NCBI GenBank assembly: GCA_025465475.1
Contig: JAODMR010000073.1
Location: forward strand, 1-42,975
Source: Micrococcaceae bacterium
GTDB lineage: Bacteria; Actinomycetota; Actinomycetes; Actinomycetales; Micrococcaceae
Length of the DNA: 42,975 nt
Direction: 5' to 3'
In this document: positions 15,174 to 23,149 of the stretch, one piece after another
Position numbering within the stretch: position 1 is the first letter of the stretch
Layout of the letters: each line of letters starts with the position of its first letter
Translations under genes and position numbers: made by a program
The notes under the pieces: generated by a model
Told to the model about the DNA's origin: nothing
The model's input: only the letters and a program-made list of their open reading frames with translations
The model's database searches: none

Positions 15174-16116
15174 GCTGCCGGTTTGGAGCCAACGGCGGCT
15201 GCTGTGCAGACCCTTCTGCAGGGGTGGGCAAGGGCCGCCGACGTTGCGCGACCAGCAGCACGCCTGCAAAGACCAGCACGCCGCCGAGCAGTTGGGGCAG
15301 GCCGAGCGGCGTGCCCAGCAGGGCGCTGATCAGCACGGTAAAGACGGTGATGAGGTTCAGGTACACCCCGGCGCGGCCCGGCTGGACCTTGCGCAGGGCG
15401 GCGTTCCACAGCAGGTAGGAGCCCACGGACGGAAAGATCGCGATGTACAGCAGGGACGCGACGGCAGGCAGTTCCACGGGCCAGGACAGGTGCGCGGCCG
15501 GGGCGAAGGGGAGCATCACCAGCACGGCGATGCCTGCCTGGACGGCGGTGGAGGCGATGGGTGGAACACCGGCAAGGCGGCGGCCGAAGATGGTGTACAG
15601 GCTCCAGACCAGAATGGCTGCCAGCATCAGCAGGTCCCCGGCGTTATAGGAGCGCGTCAGCAGTCCGGCGAGGTCGCCATCCACTATCACCACCAGGACG
15701 CCCACCAGGCCGACGGCGATTCCTGCTACTCCTCGCAGCGTCAGCCGCTCCCGGACCAGCACGGAAGCCAGCACCGCGATCATGGCCGGGTTGAGGGCGT
15801 TGATGAGGGAGGCGTTGACGGCGGTGGTGTGCTGGAGGGCTGCGTAGAGGAAAAGGGTGTAGCCGAGCATGCCCGTCAGGGACAGGCCCAGCTGCAGCGG
15901 CCAGCGTCGGAACACGGCCCGCCAGTCCGGCTTCTCGACCAGCTGGGAAATCAGCACCAACGGTACGACGGCCAGGGCCCAGCGGAGGAAGGTGAGATCG
16001 AACGGGCTCATGCTCCGGACCGCGAAGGCACCGACAACATAATTGCCGGCCCAGAACAGGGTGGCGAACACGATCGCGATCAGGGGCCAGGACCGGCGGA
16101 CAGGAGTATCGGGCAC
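15169..16116 (-). CDS. EamA-family (DMT) transporter
   Basis: The 315-residue protein has ten predicted membrane helices in two EamA repeats. The first begins IVFATLFWAGNYVVGAFAVR and contains NASLINALNPAMIAVLASVL; the second includes LLMLAAILVWSLYTIFGRRL. Such drug/metabolite exporters move amino acids or related metabolites, but specificity cannot be read here. The start is GTG 16116: TAGGGT ends 6 nt before it and there is no Shine-Dalgarno, so a leaderless mRNA is likely. Confidence 0.92.
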   Translation of the reverse strand: MPDTPVRRSWPLIAIVFATLFWAGNYVVGAFAVRSMSPFDLTFLRWALAVVPLVLISQLVEKPDWRAVFRRWPLQLGLSLTGMLGYTLFLYAALQHTTAVNASLINALNPAMIAVLASVLVRERLTLRGVAGIAVGLVGVLVVIVDGDLAGLLTRSYNAGDLLMLAAILVWSLYTIFGRRLAGVPPIASTAVQAGIAVLVMLPFAPAAHLSWPVELPAVASLLYIAIFPSVGSYLLWNAALRKVQPGRAGVYLNLITVFTVLISALLGTPLGLPQLLGGVLVFAGVLLVAQRRRPLPTPAEGSAQQPPLAPNRQL

Positions 16117-16122
16117 GTGTCC

Positions 16123-16151
16123 ACCCTATTCGCACGAGCCGGAACGCTTAA
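16123..16151 (-). promoter_or_regulatory. EamA gene promoter (leaderless)
   Basis: On the minus strand, TTAAGC (16151-16146), a 17-bp spacer and TAGGGT (16128-16123) precede GTG 16116 with a 6-nt gap. Confidence 0.5.
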
Positions 16152-16160
16152 TACGCGGAC

Positions 16161-16183
16161 GCCCGCCCGTCACGCGGGCGGGC
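16161..16183 (-). terminator. GC-rich hairpin after the small acidic gene
   Basis: A perfect 9-bp stem, GCCCGCCCG/CGGGCGGGC, with a 5-nt loop lies just past the stop of the acidic gene. No clear T-run follows, so it may be a weak or factor-assisted terminator. Confidence 0.5.
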
Positions 16184-16190
16184 ACCGGCG

Positions 16191-16355
16191 CTAGATGTCC
16201 TCAGGCTGCGCTTCGGGGTCTTCTTCGGGTTCGAAAGTTGTGGCTTCACCGCCCGCGCCCAGGCCTACACCCTGGTCGCCGTCGGGAATCGTCTCCCCTG
16301 TCGGTTCCGCTGTCTTGTCCTGGCCCGCATCGGGTTCCGGTGCATTGACACTCAT
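16191..16355 (-). CDS. Small acidic protein, 54 residues
   Basis: The frame starting at ATG 16355 encodes a hydrophilic, strongly acidic 54-mer beginning MSVNAPEPDAGQDKTAEPTG and ending FEPEEDPEAQPEDI. AAGGAGG 4-6 nt before the ATG is one of the best ribosome-binding sites in the window, and a hairpin follows the stop, so this is a convincing gene. It has no Cys, no membrane segment and is probably disordered. No family recognised. It is divergent from the histidine phosphatase gene. Confidence 0.75.
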   Translation of the reverse strand: MSVNAPEPDAGQDKTAEPTGETIPDGDQGVGLGAGGEATTFEPEEDPEAQPEDI

Positions 16356-16497
16356 GGGTCCTCCTTGGCTCGATGTGCCTCCACCCTACCGGGAAGCACC
16401 CGCAACAGAAAGGTTGCTTACTATTCCCCCTAGGATGGTGATACCGCCGCGCCGCTCCGGGCAAGCGGAGGGCAGGTGCCAGGTGAAAGGAACGTCA

Positions 16498-17226
16498 ATG
16501 GCTTTGCAGCAACTGATACTTATCCGGCACGGCGAAAGCGAAGGGAACGTAGCTGCCAGCGCCGCGCAGCTGGACGGCGCCGATGTTATTGGTGTCGCCT
16601 TCCGCGACGCTGATGTGCCGCTCAGTGCGACCGGCCGGGAGCAGGCGTCCGCGTTGGGCGCCTGGCTCGCGCACGCAGCTGGGGACAATCGCCCACAGCT
16701 TGTCCTGAGTTCCCCTTACCGGCGGGCGATTGAGACGGCCCAGCTGGCAGGCCTGGCGGAGGCCGGCCTGCAGGTGGATGAACGGTTGCGTGACCGGGAG
16801 CTGGGAGTGCTGGATCTCCTGACGGCGTCCGGCGTTGCGGCACGTTTCCCGGAGGAGGCACGACGGCGCGAATGGCTGGGTAAGTTCTACTACCGGCCGC
16901 CGGGCGGGGAGTCCTGGACGGATGTTGCCCTGCGGCTGCGCTCGCTGCTGCGCGATGTGGAACAGTTACCCGCCGAGCGCGTGGCCCTGGTCTGCCATGA
17001 TGCCGTGATCCTGCTGCTGCGCTACGTCTGCGAGGGACTGAACGAAGCGGAGCTGCTGGCGATTGCGTCCTCCACCGCTGTCCGAAACGGTTCCGTTACC
17101 CGCCTGGTCCGGTCTGCGGCCGGCGCACCATGGGAAGTCGCCACGTTCAACGAGGTCGAACACCTCGAAGCGGCCGGAGCCCCCGTCACCGAGCATGCAG
17201 GAGACACCAATGTCCACCCGGCCTGA
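16498..17226 (+). CDS. Histidine phosphatase family protein
   Basis: The 242-residue protein opens with LILIRHGESEGN, the catalytic RHG motif of the phosphoglycerate-mutase-like phosphatases, and has LSSPYRRAIETAQLAG and the second catalytic His in VALVCHDAVILLL (around residue 163). Substrate unknown; such proteins range from sugar-phosphate phosphatases to regulators. GAAAGGA 6 nt before ATG 16498 sets the start; the frame upstream of it is not conserved. It overlaps nnrD by 17 nt, so the two are an operon. Confidence 0.9.
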   Translation: MALQQLILIRHGESEGNVAASAAQLDGADVIGVAFRDADVPLSATGREQASALGAWLAHAAGDNRPQLVLSSPYRRAIETAQLAGLAEAGLQVDERLRDRELGVLDLLTASGVAARFPEEARRREWLGKFYYRPPGGESWTDVALRLRSLLRDVEQLPAERVALVCHDAVILLLRYVCEGLNEAELLAIASSTAVRNGSVTRLVRSAAGAPWEVATFNEVEHLEAAGAPVTEHAGDTNVHPA

Positions 17227-18073
17227 GCTGGTCACCCCGGCGCTGTTACGGGACTGGAGCCTGTCCCAGGAAGCGAGCAGCAAGGAAGACCGGGGCACGG
17301 TGCTGGTCATCGGCGGCGCCCGCAGGACCCCTGGCGCGGCCATGCTCACCGGACTGGCAGCCCTGCGGGTGGGCGCCGGACGGCTCACCATGGCCGTCGC
17401 GGAATCCGCTGCCGTCGCGGTGGCCGTGGCCATCCCGGAGTCAGGAGTGGTTGGCCTGCCCGAGACGGAGGCCGGCGCCGTTCGCGGCAGCGGCGCGTCC
17501 CGGCTCGCTGCGGATCTGGACGCCGCCGACGTTGTCGTGATCGGGCCCGGTCTGGACGACGCCGAGGAAGCTGCAGCCCTCCTGGAGGGGATCGCTCCCC
17601 TGCTCAATCCCGAAGCCACTGTGGTTTTGGACGCCTACGCCCTGGGCGTCCTGCCCGGGCTGCCGGACCTGTACCGGGGGTGGAACGGGCGATTGCTGCT
17701 GACGCCAAACCCTGCGGAGGCCGCACGGTTGCTGGACCGGGAATCCGTGGACATTGGTGACGCCATTGGCGAGGTGGCCGCAAAGTACGGCGCCGTCGTC
17801 TCCGGACAAGGCCTGGTGGCCGCTCCCGACGGCCGGCGCTGGGAAATCCCTGCCGGCAACCCGGGGCTGGGCACCTCGGGCAGCGGTGATGTCCTGGCCG
17901 GAGCTGCCGGCGGGCTGCTGGCCCGGCGCGCGGACCCGGCACAGGCGGCTTGCTGGGCCACGTACCTGCACGCGACGGCCGGTGACAGGCTTTCGGCGTC
18001 CATGGGTCCGATGAGTTTCCTGGCCCGCGAACTGTTGGCAGCAATGCCCCAGCTACTGGCCGAACTGTCCTGA
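17210..18073 (+). CDS. nnrD: ADP-dependent NAD(P)H-hydrate dehydratase
   Basis: The 287-residue ribokinase-fold enzyme repairs hydrated NADH and NADPH using ADP. Typical segments are GTVLVIGGARRTPGAAMLTG, VVIGPGLDD, LLLTPNPAEAARLL and the active-site GNPGLGTSGSGDVLAGAAGG with the catalytic Asp. The epimerase half (NnrE) found fused in some bacteria is absent here. ATG 17210 has AGGAG just upstream, inside the phosphatase gene. The ligase gene follows after 22 nt. Confidence 0.92.
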   Translation: MSTRPELVTPALLRDWSLSQEASSKEDRGTVLVIGGARRTPGAAMLTGLAALRVGAGRLTMAVAESAAVAVAVAIPESGVVGLPETEAGAVRGSGASRLAADLDAADVVVIGPGLDDAEEAAALLEGIAPLLNPEATVVLDAYALGVLPGLPDLYRGWNGRLLLTPNPAEAARLLDRESVDIGDAIGEVAAKYGAVVSGQGLVAAPDGRRWEIPAGNPGLGTSGSGDVLAGAAGGLLARRADPAQAACWATYLHATAGDRLSASMGPMSFLARELLAAMPQLLAELS

Positions 18074-18095
18074 CCCGGCGTGCAAGAATGGCCGC

Positions 18096-19187
18096 ATGCG
18101 ACTGCCCCTGCTGCCTCCTGTAGCCCCCATGCTGGCCAAGTCCGTGCCGAACCTGCCGGACGGCGACGTCAGCTACGAACCGAAATGGGACGGCTTCCGC
18201 TCCATTGTGTTCCGCGACGGGGATGAGGTGGAGATCGGCAGCCGCAACGAGAAGCCCCTGACCCGGTATTTCCCGGAACTCGTTGAAGCCGCACGGCAAC
18301 AGCTGCCGGAACGGTGCGTGGTGGACGGTGAGGTGATTTTGGTCGGCGCCAGCGGGGACCGGCTGGACTTTGACGCGCTGCAGCAGCGGATCCACCCCGC
18401 CGCGAGCCGGGTGCGGATGCTCTCCACGACGACGCCTGCCCGGTTCGTCGCCTTCGACCTGCTCGCCTTGGGCGACGAAGACTTCACCGGCCGTCCCTAT
18501 GCGGAGCGCCGCGCCGCATTGGAAGGCGCCTTGGCCGGCGTGGCCGGTCCCATCCACCTGACCCGCACCACCCGGAACCGGGACGAGGCGCAGCGGTGGT
18601 TCAGCCAGTTTGAGGGCGCCGGGCTGGACGGCATCGTGGCCAAGCCCCTGACTGGGACCTACCAGCCCGACAAACGGACCATGTTCAAGATCAAGCACGA
18701 ACGCACCGCTGACTGCGTGGTCGCGGGATTCCGGCTGCACAAGAGCGGTCCGGATGCGATCGGTTCCCTGCTGCTGGGGCTGCACAACGCCGAAGGGGAC
18801 CTGCTCAGCGTCGGCGTTATCGGTGCCTTTCCGATGGCCCGACGGAAGGAGCTGTTCACCGAGCTGCAGCCGCTGGTCACCTCGTTCGACGGCCACCCCT
18901 GGGCCTGGGCCGAACAGGAGACAGGGACACGGACACCGCGCAACGCCGAGGGCAGCCGGTGGAGCGCGGGCAAGGACCTGTCCTTCGTGCCGCTCCGCCC
19001 GGAACGGGTCGTGGAGGTGCGCTACGACCACATGGAGGGCGTGCGCTTCCGGCACACCGCGCAGTTCGTGCGGTGGCGGCCGGACCGGGACGCGCAGTCC
19101 TGTAGGTTCGACCAGCTTGAGGAGCCGGTGTCCTTTGACCTGGCCGAGGTGCTCGGCAACGGCCCACAGGCATCCACGGCTGGCTAA
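18096..19187 (+). CDS. ligC: ATP-dependent DNA ligase, LigC type
   Basis: The 363-residue enzyme seals nicks with ATP. The nucleotidyl-transfer motif I is EPKWDGFR with the adenylated lysine at K30; further motifs are SRNEKPLTRYFPEL, VVDGEVIL, FVAFDLLAL, DGIVAKPLTGTY and TMFKIKHERTADCVVAGFR. The C-terminal OB-fold part follows. The size and lack of polymerase or nuclease domains match LigC, a repair ligase accessory to the main NAD-dependent enzyme, rather than LigD. ATG 18096 is the first conserved start; AAGAAT 6 nt upstream hints at a leaderless mRNA. Its TAA stop shares bases with a -10-like TAAACT for the next gene. Confidence 0.92.
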   Translation: MRLPLLPPVAPMLAKSVPNLPDGDVSYEPKWDGFRSIVFRDGDEVEIGSRNEKPLTRYFPELVEAARQQLPERCVVDGEVILVGASGDRLDFDALQQRIHPAASRVRMLSTTTPARFVAFDLLALGDEDFTGRPYAERRAALEGALAGVAGPIHLTRTTRNRDEAQRWFSQFEGAGLDGIVAKPLTGTYQPDKRTMFKIKHERTADCVVAGFRLHKSGPDAIGSLLLGLHNAEGDLLSVGVIGAFPMARRKELFTELQPLVTSFDGHPWAWAEQETGTRTPRNAEGSRWSAGKDLSFVPLRPERVVEVRYDHMEGVRFRHTAQFVRWRPDRDAQSCRFDQLEEPVSFDLAEVLGNGPQASTAG

Positions 19188-19190
19188 ACT
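19185..19190 (+). promoter_or_regulatory. -10-like box using the ligC stop codon
   Basis: TAAACT begins with the ligC TAA stop. It would start a transcript near 19197, about 27 nt before the DUF6328 ATG, which has its own Shine-Dalgarno. No -35 match is evident. Confidence 0.3.
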
Positions 19191-19223
19191 GGACAGGCGG
19201 ATCTGAGGAAGGAACAGCAGCCC

Positions 19224-19814
19224 ATGGCGAGCCACAGCACGACAGCCGGCGATGCGCTGCCCGACGGCGGTCAGCCCCACGGCGGTCAGCCGGACGATGC
19301 GGAGGCGGACGACGCCCAGCCTGGCGATGGTCGCCAGGAGTCCGTTGAGCAGAAGGCCGACCGGAACTGGAGTGAACTGCTGCAGGAGATGCGCGTCATG
19401 CAGACCGGCACCCAGCTGATCGCTGCCTTCCTGCTGTCGCTGCCGTTCCAGTCCCGCTTCCAGGAGCTGGATGATGGCCAGCGCTCCGCCTACCTCACCT
19501 TGGTGGCCCTGGCAGCGGTGGTGACTGCCTTGACGCTCACGCCGATCTGCCTGCACCGCGGCCTGTTCAGGCGTCGGCTCAAGGAGCGCCTGGTGGACAG
19601 CAGCTCGCGGTTCGTGAAGGCGAGCCTGGCCGGCGTCGCGCTGCTGGTGGCCGGCACGGCCGCATTCGTTTTCGACATCGTGCTCGGCCACACCGCCGGC
19701 ATCATCACCGCCGCACTGCTGCTGGCGGCCATCGCGGGACTGTGGGTGGCGTATCCACTCAGCATCCGGCGTCGCAATCCTCCCACGGCTCCCAAGGCGC
19801 CCCGCAGGGTTTAG
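19224..19814 (+). CDS. DUF6328-type membrane protein
   Basis: The 196-residue protein has an acidic, Gly/Gln-rich N-terminus (PDGGQPHGGQPDDAEADDAQ) and then the conserved core NWSELLQEMRVMQTGTQLIA. Four hydrophobic segments follow, near residues 70-85, 90-110, 132-155 and 158-178. It resembles the uncharacterised DUF6328 membrane family of actinobacteria. AAGGA sits 9 nt before ATG 19224. It is convergent with the dehydrogenase operon, with only 19 nt between stops. No function is assigned. Confidence 0.8.
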   Translation: MASHSTTAGDALPDGGQPHGGQPDDAEADDAQPGDGRQESVEQKADRNWSELLQEMRVMQTGTQLIAAFLLSLPFQSRFQELDDGQRSAYLTLVALAAVVTALTLTPICLHRGLFRRRLKERLVDSSSRFVKASLAGVALLVAGTAAFVFDIVLGHTAGIITAALLLAAIAGLWVAYPLSIRRRNPPTAPKAPRRV

Positions 19815-19833
19815 AGGCACGGCGGTTTCAGGG

Positions 19834-20796
19834 CTACAGCCCGGGCGCCTTACCCAGCTCGGCGCGCAACGCGGACAGCCTGGCGTAGGCGTGGTCGCGG
19901 TACGCGAGCAGTTCCTCCCGCCGGCCCGGATCAATGTCCAGGAAGCCACGACCGGACTTCAGCCCCAGGTTTCCTGCCGCCACGGTGTCCCGCAGGGCGG
20001 CCGGGGCATCGAAGCGCTCGCCGTACGCCTGCCCCAACGTGTCGTAGGCGCCCTGGTAGACATCGAGTCCGGCCATGTCGCCAATGGCGAAGGGGCCAAA
20101 CAGGGCCAGCCGGAACCCGAAGGAGTTGCTCACGACGTCGTCGATCTGCGATGCCGTCGCCGTGCCCTCCTCCATGATCCGGACGGCTTCCTTGTACAGG
20201 GCGAACTGCAGCCGGTTGGCGACAAATCCGGGAGTGTCAGCCACCCGTGCCGGAGCTTTCCCCACGCGCAGGATCAGTTGCTCGGCGGTGTCAACCGTTT
20301 CCGGCGCCGTAGCCGCCCCTGCGATCAGCTCCACGCAGGGCACGAACGGGGCAGGGTTCATCCAGTGCACTCCGAGGAACCGTTCTGGCCGGTCCACCAC
20401 CGTGGCCAGCTCGCTGATGGGAATCGCCGACGTGTTGCTGCCGATGATGGCGGTGGCCGGAGCCCGGAAGCTGATGCGGGTCAGTACATCGAATTTCAGG
20501 TTCCGCTGCTCCGGTACCGCTTCGACGATGTAGTCGGCCGACTGCACTGCCTCCTCGATGCCCGGCGCCGCCCGCAGGTTCCCGGCGATGGTGTTGCCGG
20601 CACCGGCCGGCATCAGCCCCTGCGCCTCGAACGAGGCGGCCTGGTCCACCAGGCGGGCCCGTGCCGCTTCTGCCGTTGCGGCGTCAACGTCGCCCAGGAC
20701 CACCGGGTAGCCGGCCAGGGCCAGTACCTGGGCGATGCCTCCACCCATGTAGCCGGAGCCGACGACAGCCGTCGTCGTGATTTCCGCAAAGTTCAT
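19834..20796 (-). CDS. 3-hydroxyacyl-CoA dehydrogenase family protein
   Basis: The 320-residue NAD-dependent enzyme has the Rossmann motif TTTAVVGSGYMGGGIAQVLA, then IGSNTSAIPISELA, the catalytic region FLGVHWMNPAPFVPCVELI and the C-terminal domain with DTPGFVANRLQFALYKEA. The family includes 3-hydroxybutyryl-CoA, L-gulonate 3- and L-carnitine dehydrogenases; no CoA-handling neighbours are present, so a free hydroxy acid is a plausible substrate. ATG 20796 follows AGGAAACAGG; an 11-codon longer frame lacks similarity. It is the last gene of a three-gene operon with the HisD-like and SDR genes. Confidence 0.85.
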   Translation of the reverse strand: MNFAEITTTAVVGSGYMGGGIAQVLALAGYPVVLGDVDAATAEAARARLVDQAASFEAQGLMPAGAGNTIAGNLRAAPGIEEAVQSADYIVEAVPEQRNLKFDVLTRISFRAPATAIIGSNTSAIPISELATVVDRPERFLGVHWMNPAPFVPCVELIAGAATAPETVDTAEQLILRVGKAPARVADTPGFVANRLQFALYKEAVRIMEEGTATASQIDDVVSNSFGFRLALFGPFAIGDMAGLDVYQGAYDTLGQAYGERFDAPAALRDTVAAGNLGLKSGRGFLDIDPGRREELLAYRDHAYARLSALRAELGKAPGL

Positions 20797-20847
20797 CCTG
20801 TTTCCTGCCCTGTCAGGCCCGGGCGCCACACCGTGCGCCCGGGCACG

Positions 20848-21600
20848 TCAATGAATGGTGTAGCCACCGTCCACCGTAAGCGTCGCCCCGGTGACCAGTG
20901 ACGACGCGCCTCCCAGCAGGAAGGCCACGGCGCCCGCGATGTCATCAGGTTCACCAAAACGGCCCATCGGGATCCGGCCCAGCAGCGTTGAGGCCCATTC
21001 AGGCTGGCTGAGGGTCGCCTCGGTCAGTTCCGTCCGGATGAAGGTGGGGGCGACGGCATTGACCCGGATACCGGCCGCGGCCCATTCCAGGGCCAGGGCG
21101 CGGGTCATCTGGATCATTCCGGCCTTGCTGATTCCATAGGCGCTGCGCTCCTCGATGGCGATCATGCCCGCCTGCGAGGCGATGTTGACGATGGCGCCCG
21201 GGCGCCCTGTCGCAAGCCATTCCCGAGCGACTGCCGTCGAAAGGAAGAAGCTTCCCTTGAGGTTGGTATCGAGCACCGCGTCCCAGTCCGCCACCGTGAC
21301 ATCGACCGCCGGTTTGGGAATGTTAATGCCGGCGTTGTTGACCAGGAAGTCCAGCCCGCCGCTGTGCTCCAGCACGGCTGCGGCCGCGGCTTCCAGCGAG
21401 GCAGTGCTTGTCATCTCCATAATCGGCGACGGCGTACCGTACCGTTCGGAGATCCGCTGTGAGGTGGCCGCGTCGCGGCTGGTGCCGTAAACGGTGGCCC
21501 CGAGGCCGGCAAGACCGTCGGCGACGGCCTTGCCGAGGCCACGGCCGGCTCCGGTGACCAGCGCCGTTTTGCCGTCCAGGCGGAAATCCAGCGCCGCCAT
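20848..21600 (-). CDS. Short-chain dehydrogenase/reductase
   Basis: This is a classical 250-residue SDR: cofactor motif KTALVTGAGRGLGKAVADGL, LVNNAGINIPKP, catalytic Ser in IVNIASQAG and YGISKAG with the catalytic Tyr-Lys pair. The C-terminus GATLTVDGGYTIH is standard. ATG 21600 begins one base after the HisD-like stop (TGACATG), showing tight coupling. With the flanking dehydrogenases it probably oxidises or reduces a hydroxyl/keto intermediate of one pathway; the substrate is unknown. Confidence 0.9.
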   Translation of the reverse strand: MAALDFRLDGKTALVTGAGRGLGKAVADGLAGLGATVYGTSRDAATSQRISERYGTPSPIMEMTSTASLEAAAAAVLEHSGGLDFLVNNAGINIPKPAVDVTVADWDAVLDTNLKGSFFLSTAVAREWLATGRPGAIVNIASQAGMIAIEERSAYGISKAGMIQMTRALALEWAAAGIRVNAVAPTFIRTELTEATLSQPEWASTLLGRIPMGRFGEPDDIAGAVAFLLGGASSLVTGATLTVDGGYTIH

Positions 21601-21601
21601 G

Positions 21602-22948
21602 TCAGTTTCCGAAGGTGTGGTCGGACCAGGGCAGCGAGGTGCCACGGTATTTGGCGGCGCGGACGTCACCGGAGCGGGCGTGGCCCTCGAAGCGTTCCAC
21701 CCGGGCGGCGCGGCCGCACAGCTCGCCGAAGAAGGCGCTGGATTCGGTGTTCGTCACTTCCTGGTAGGTCACTGTGCGCAGGTACTTGCCCACCCAGAGG
21801 CCGCCGGTGTAGCGGGCGGCGCCGCGGGTTGGCAGGACGTGGTTGGTGCCGATGACCTTGTCGCCGTAGGACACGCAGGTCCCCTCACCGAGGAACAGGG
21901 CGCCGTAGTTGTGCATCTTGTCCAGGGCCTCGCGCGGCTCGGCCGTCAGGATCTGCACGTGCTCGTACGCGTATTCGTCGGCCAGGGCGTAGGCGTTCTC
22001 GAGGTTGTCCACGACGTGCACTGCTCCCCAGTCGCGCCAGGCGGCACCGGCGTAGTCGCGGGTCGGCATGTCGACCAGGAGGACGTCGATGTGCTCCATG
22101 ACCTTGCGCCCCAGCTCCTCGCTGGTGGTAATGAGCACTGCCGGGGAATCGGGTCCGTGCTCAGCCTGCGACAGGAGGTCGACGGCGACGATGAAGGGAT
22201 CGGCAGCGTCGTCGGCGACAATGAGGACTTCCGTGGGGCCGGCGAAGAGGTCGATGCCGACTTCTCCGAACAGCTGCCGCTTTGCCTCGGCGACAAAGGC
22301 GTTGCCCGGGCCGGCCAGCATGTTGACGGGCTTGATCGTTTCGGTCCCGACCGCCATGGCTGCAACGGCCTGGATGCCGCCCAGGAGGTAGATCTCATCC
22401 GCTCCAGCCAGGTGCATGGCGGCGACCGTGGCATCGGGGACCTCGCCCTGAATCAGGGGCGTGCAGGCGGCAACCCTCTCCACTCCGGCGACCTTGGCGG
22501 TGATGATGGTCATGTGCGCGCTGGCCAGCAGGGGGTACTTGCCGCCGGGGATGTAGGCGCCGGCGGCCTGGATGGGAACGTTTTTCTGGCCCAGGTGCAC
22601 GCCAGGGAGGGTTTCGATCTCAAAGTCCGCAAGTGATTCGAGCTGCTTGGTGGCCATCAGGCGCACCTGTTCCTGGACGAACGTGATGTCGTCAATGACC
22701 TGCTGCGGAACCCGGTCCATGATTTCCTGCAGCTGTTCGGGGGTCAGCAGGAAGGACTCCGGCGAGTACTTGTCGAACTTGGCGGAGTACTCCCGGACCG
22801 CCTCGTCGCCGCGGGTCCGAATATCGTTGATCACTGCTTCCACCGTCGCCCGCACCTCGGGCGTGCTTCCCCGGCTGGCGCTGCTCTGCTCGGGTGACTT
22901 CAGCAGCACCGAAGGGATCTGGGTGCTGGTGGCTGTTTCGACGGTCAT
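21602..22948 (-). CDS. HisD-like alcohol dehydrogenase (HpsN-type, not histidine pathway)
   Basis: The 448-residue zinc enzyme belongs to the histidinol dehydrogenase family. The Zn and catalytic residues of HisD are present: Gln and His in LLSQAEHGPDSPA, Glu-His in YEHVQILT, Asp and the GTNHVLPT block in GDKVIGTNHVLPT, and a C-terminal His in FEGHARSGD. Segments such as AGPGNAFVAEAKRQLFG and RYTGGLWVGKYLRTVTYQEV resemble the sulfopropanediol 3-dehydrogenase (HpsN) branch as I remember it, and there are no his genes nearby. A catabolic four-electron or alcohol oxidation is therefore likely. GGAAGG 6 nt before ATG 22948 sets the start. The promoter overlaps operator 1. Confidence 0.85.
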   Translation of the reverse strand: MTVETATSTQIPSVLLKSPEQSSASRGSTPEVRATVEAVINDIRTRGDEAVREYSAKFDKYSPESFLLTPEQLQEIMDRVPQQVIDDITFVQEQVRLMATKQLESLADFEIETLPGVHLGQKNVPIQAAGAYIPGGKYPLLASAHMTIITAKVAGVERVAACTPLIQGEVPDATVAAMHLAGADEIYLLGGIQAVAAMAVGTETIKPVNMLAGPGNAFVAEAKRQLFGEVGIDLFAGPTEVLIVADDAADPFIVAVDLLSQAEHGPDSPAVLITTSEELGRKVMEHIDVLLVDMPTRDYAGAAWRDWGAVHVVDNLENAYALADEYAYEHVQILTAEPREALDKMHNYGALFLGEGTCVSYGDKVIGTNHVLPTRGAARYTGGLWVGKYLRTVTYQEVTNTESSAFFGELCGRAARVERFEGHARSGDVRAAKYRGTSLPWSDHTFGN

Positions 22949-23024
22949 GGGAAACCTTCCATCCTCGTTGATGGGGAACGCTCGAACGCCCCCGCTGAGA
23001 CCCGATTGGGCCGTTTGGACACCG

Positions 23025-23053
23025 ACTGTATACGTATACAAGTCACAGCGCAA
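23025..23053 (-). promoter_or_regulatory. Promoter of the HisD-like operon
   Basis: On the minus strand, TTGCGC (23053-23048), a 17-bp spacer and TACAGT (23030-23025) form the promoter. The -10 box lies on the edge of operator 1. Confidence 0.5.
23027..23040. promoter_or_regulatory. Operator 1: TGTATACGTATACA
   Basis: This is a perfect 14-bp palindrome with the central CG typical of LacI-family sites. It overlaps the -10 box of the HisD-like operon. The centre is 45 bp from that of operator 2. The adjacent LacI protein is the obvious ligand, by inference. Confidence 0.7.
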
Positions 23054-23057
23054 GAGG

Positions 23058-23087
23058 TTGCGTTCCCCTGCTGCATACGTATACAGT
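23058..23087 (+). promoter_or_regulatory. Promoter of the symporter-lacI operon
   Basis: TTGCGT (23058-23063), an 18-bp spacer and TACAGT (23082-23087) precede the MHS gene. The -35 boxes of the two divergent promoters stand back to back, and the -10 overlaps operator 2. Confidence 0.5.
23071..23086. promoter_or_regulatory. Operator 2: CTGCATACGTATACAG
   Basis: A 16-bp palindrome with one mismatched pair, nearly identical to operator 1. It covers the -10 region of the symporter promoter. Confidence 0.65.
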
Positions 23088-23149
23088 CCTGTTCTGATCA
23101 GCCCTTGTGGCTACCCTCACATTTTGAGACGAAGACAAAGGAGTCTCCC

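Noticed and set aside
17604-19949. 781-codon open frame on the minus strand
   Set aside because: It lies antisense to nnrD, ligC and DUF6328, has His/Gln/Gly-rich composition without domains, and is a shadow of GC-rich codon use.
21602-22948. Histidine-biosynthesis hisD
   Set aside because: No other his genes nearby, co-operonic with an SDR and a 3-hydroxyacyl-CoA-type dehydrogenase, and sequence segments fit the HpsN-like catabolic branch better.
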